Shown here piece after piece: positions 41,695-41,796 of a stretch of 41,796 bases of DNA. Location: NCBI GenBank assembly GCA_934486735.1, contig CAKSQL010000026.1:1-41796 (forward strand), in the 5' to 3' direction. The notes under the pieces were generated by a model. It worked only from the letters and a program-made list of their open reading frames with translations. It was not told the DNA's origin and did not search any database. Origin of the DNA: an uncultured Clostridia bacterium (GTDB lineage: Bacteria; Bacillota; Clostridia; UBA1381). Numbering within the stretch: position 1 is the stretch's first letter; each line of letters opens with the position of its first letter. A program made the translations under genes and the position numbers.

Positions 41695-41770
41695 AGCAGC
41701 CGAGGGTAAACCTCGGCTGCTCAGACTGTAGACAAAATCGGTTGCAAACTCAAAGATGCAACCGATTTTT
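41695..41770 (+). terminator. Two consecutive hairpins ending the window
   Basis: AGCAGCCGAGG/CCTCGGCTGCT (41695-41705 and 41711-41721) has a very stable stem but no T-run. AAAATCGGTTGCA/TGCAACCGATTTT (41734-41746 and 41757-41769) ends in T and is a proper intrinsic terminator. The rest of the window to 41796 holds nothing recognisable. Confidence 0.8.
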
Positions 41771-41796
41771 GTATTACTTGAGTCAATATTTGAATA

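Overview
The window looks like a chromosomal stretch of an uncultured or gut-type Gram-positive Clostridia (inference). Supporting signs are near-consensus TTGACA/TATAAT promoters with 17-bp spacers, AGGAGG-type ribosome sites, three-domain SLH surface proteins, ECF sigma/anti-sigma, MATE and DeoR genes of Firmicutes type, and four AraC-type regulators beside sugar genes. No tRNA, rRNA or CRISPR array was seen. Genus cannot be named from the sequence.

Layout. 1-458: the 3' end (domains V and VI) of a group II intron cut by the window edge, then hairpins. 459-5168: a GH4 alpha-galactosidase (melA, minus), an AraC regulator and a glycosidase-like protein, separated by an array of nested palindromic repeats. 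5273-9113: an LRR/SLH surface protein, a promoter with two TetR-type operators, a second array of the same repeats, a GNAT acetyltransferase and a membrane-anchored protein. 9196-11972 (minus): a possible microprotein and an 807-residue regulator in which an AraC DNA-binding domain is joined to a polysaccharide-lyase-like body. 12364-26942: a 14.6-kb run of six secreted-protein genes (SLH anchor, SLH-like partner, two proteins made mainly of a recurring CBM-like domain, two large GH42-like glycosidases) behind one strong promoter preceded by phased A-tracts, with a predicted three-way-junction RNA before the last gene and a relic domain after it. 27207-29037: AraC regulator divergent from nanA (sialic acid lyase). 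29147-31431 (minus): an isolated transcription unit for a phage-type collagen/YadA-like fibre plus an XkdX-like protein. 31623-36099: MATE transporter and DeoR regulator on overlapping divergent promoters, then a GH109-like Gfo/Idh/MocA enzyme divergent from its AraC regulator. 36282-41663: a RAYT-like protein with a lysine-rich tail, aroC, an ECF sigma/anti-sigma pair, and a HTH protein of unknown role.

How it may work together (inference). Secreted, surface-attached GH42-like enzymes with CBM-like domains would act on galactose-containing glycans. GH4, GH109-like and NanA activities would process alpha-galactosides, alpha-GalNAc ends and sialic acid. This set fits host or plant glycan use. 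No sugar transporter is present in the window. The observations most worth following are the modular palindromes inserted in two gene leaders, the RAYT-like/lysine-tail protein that lacks a metal-binding His, the lyase-like/AraC fusion, the three-way-junction RNA, and the recurring CBM-like domain.
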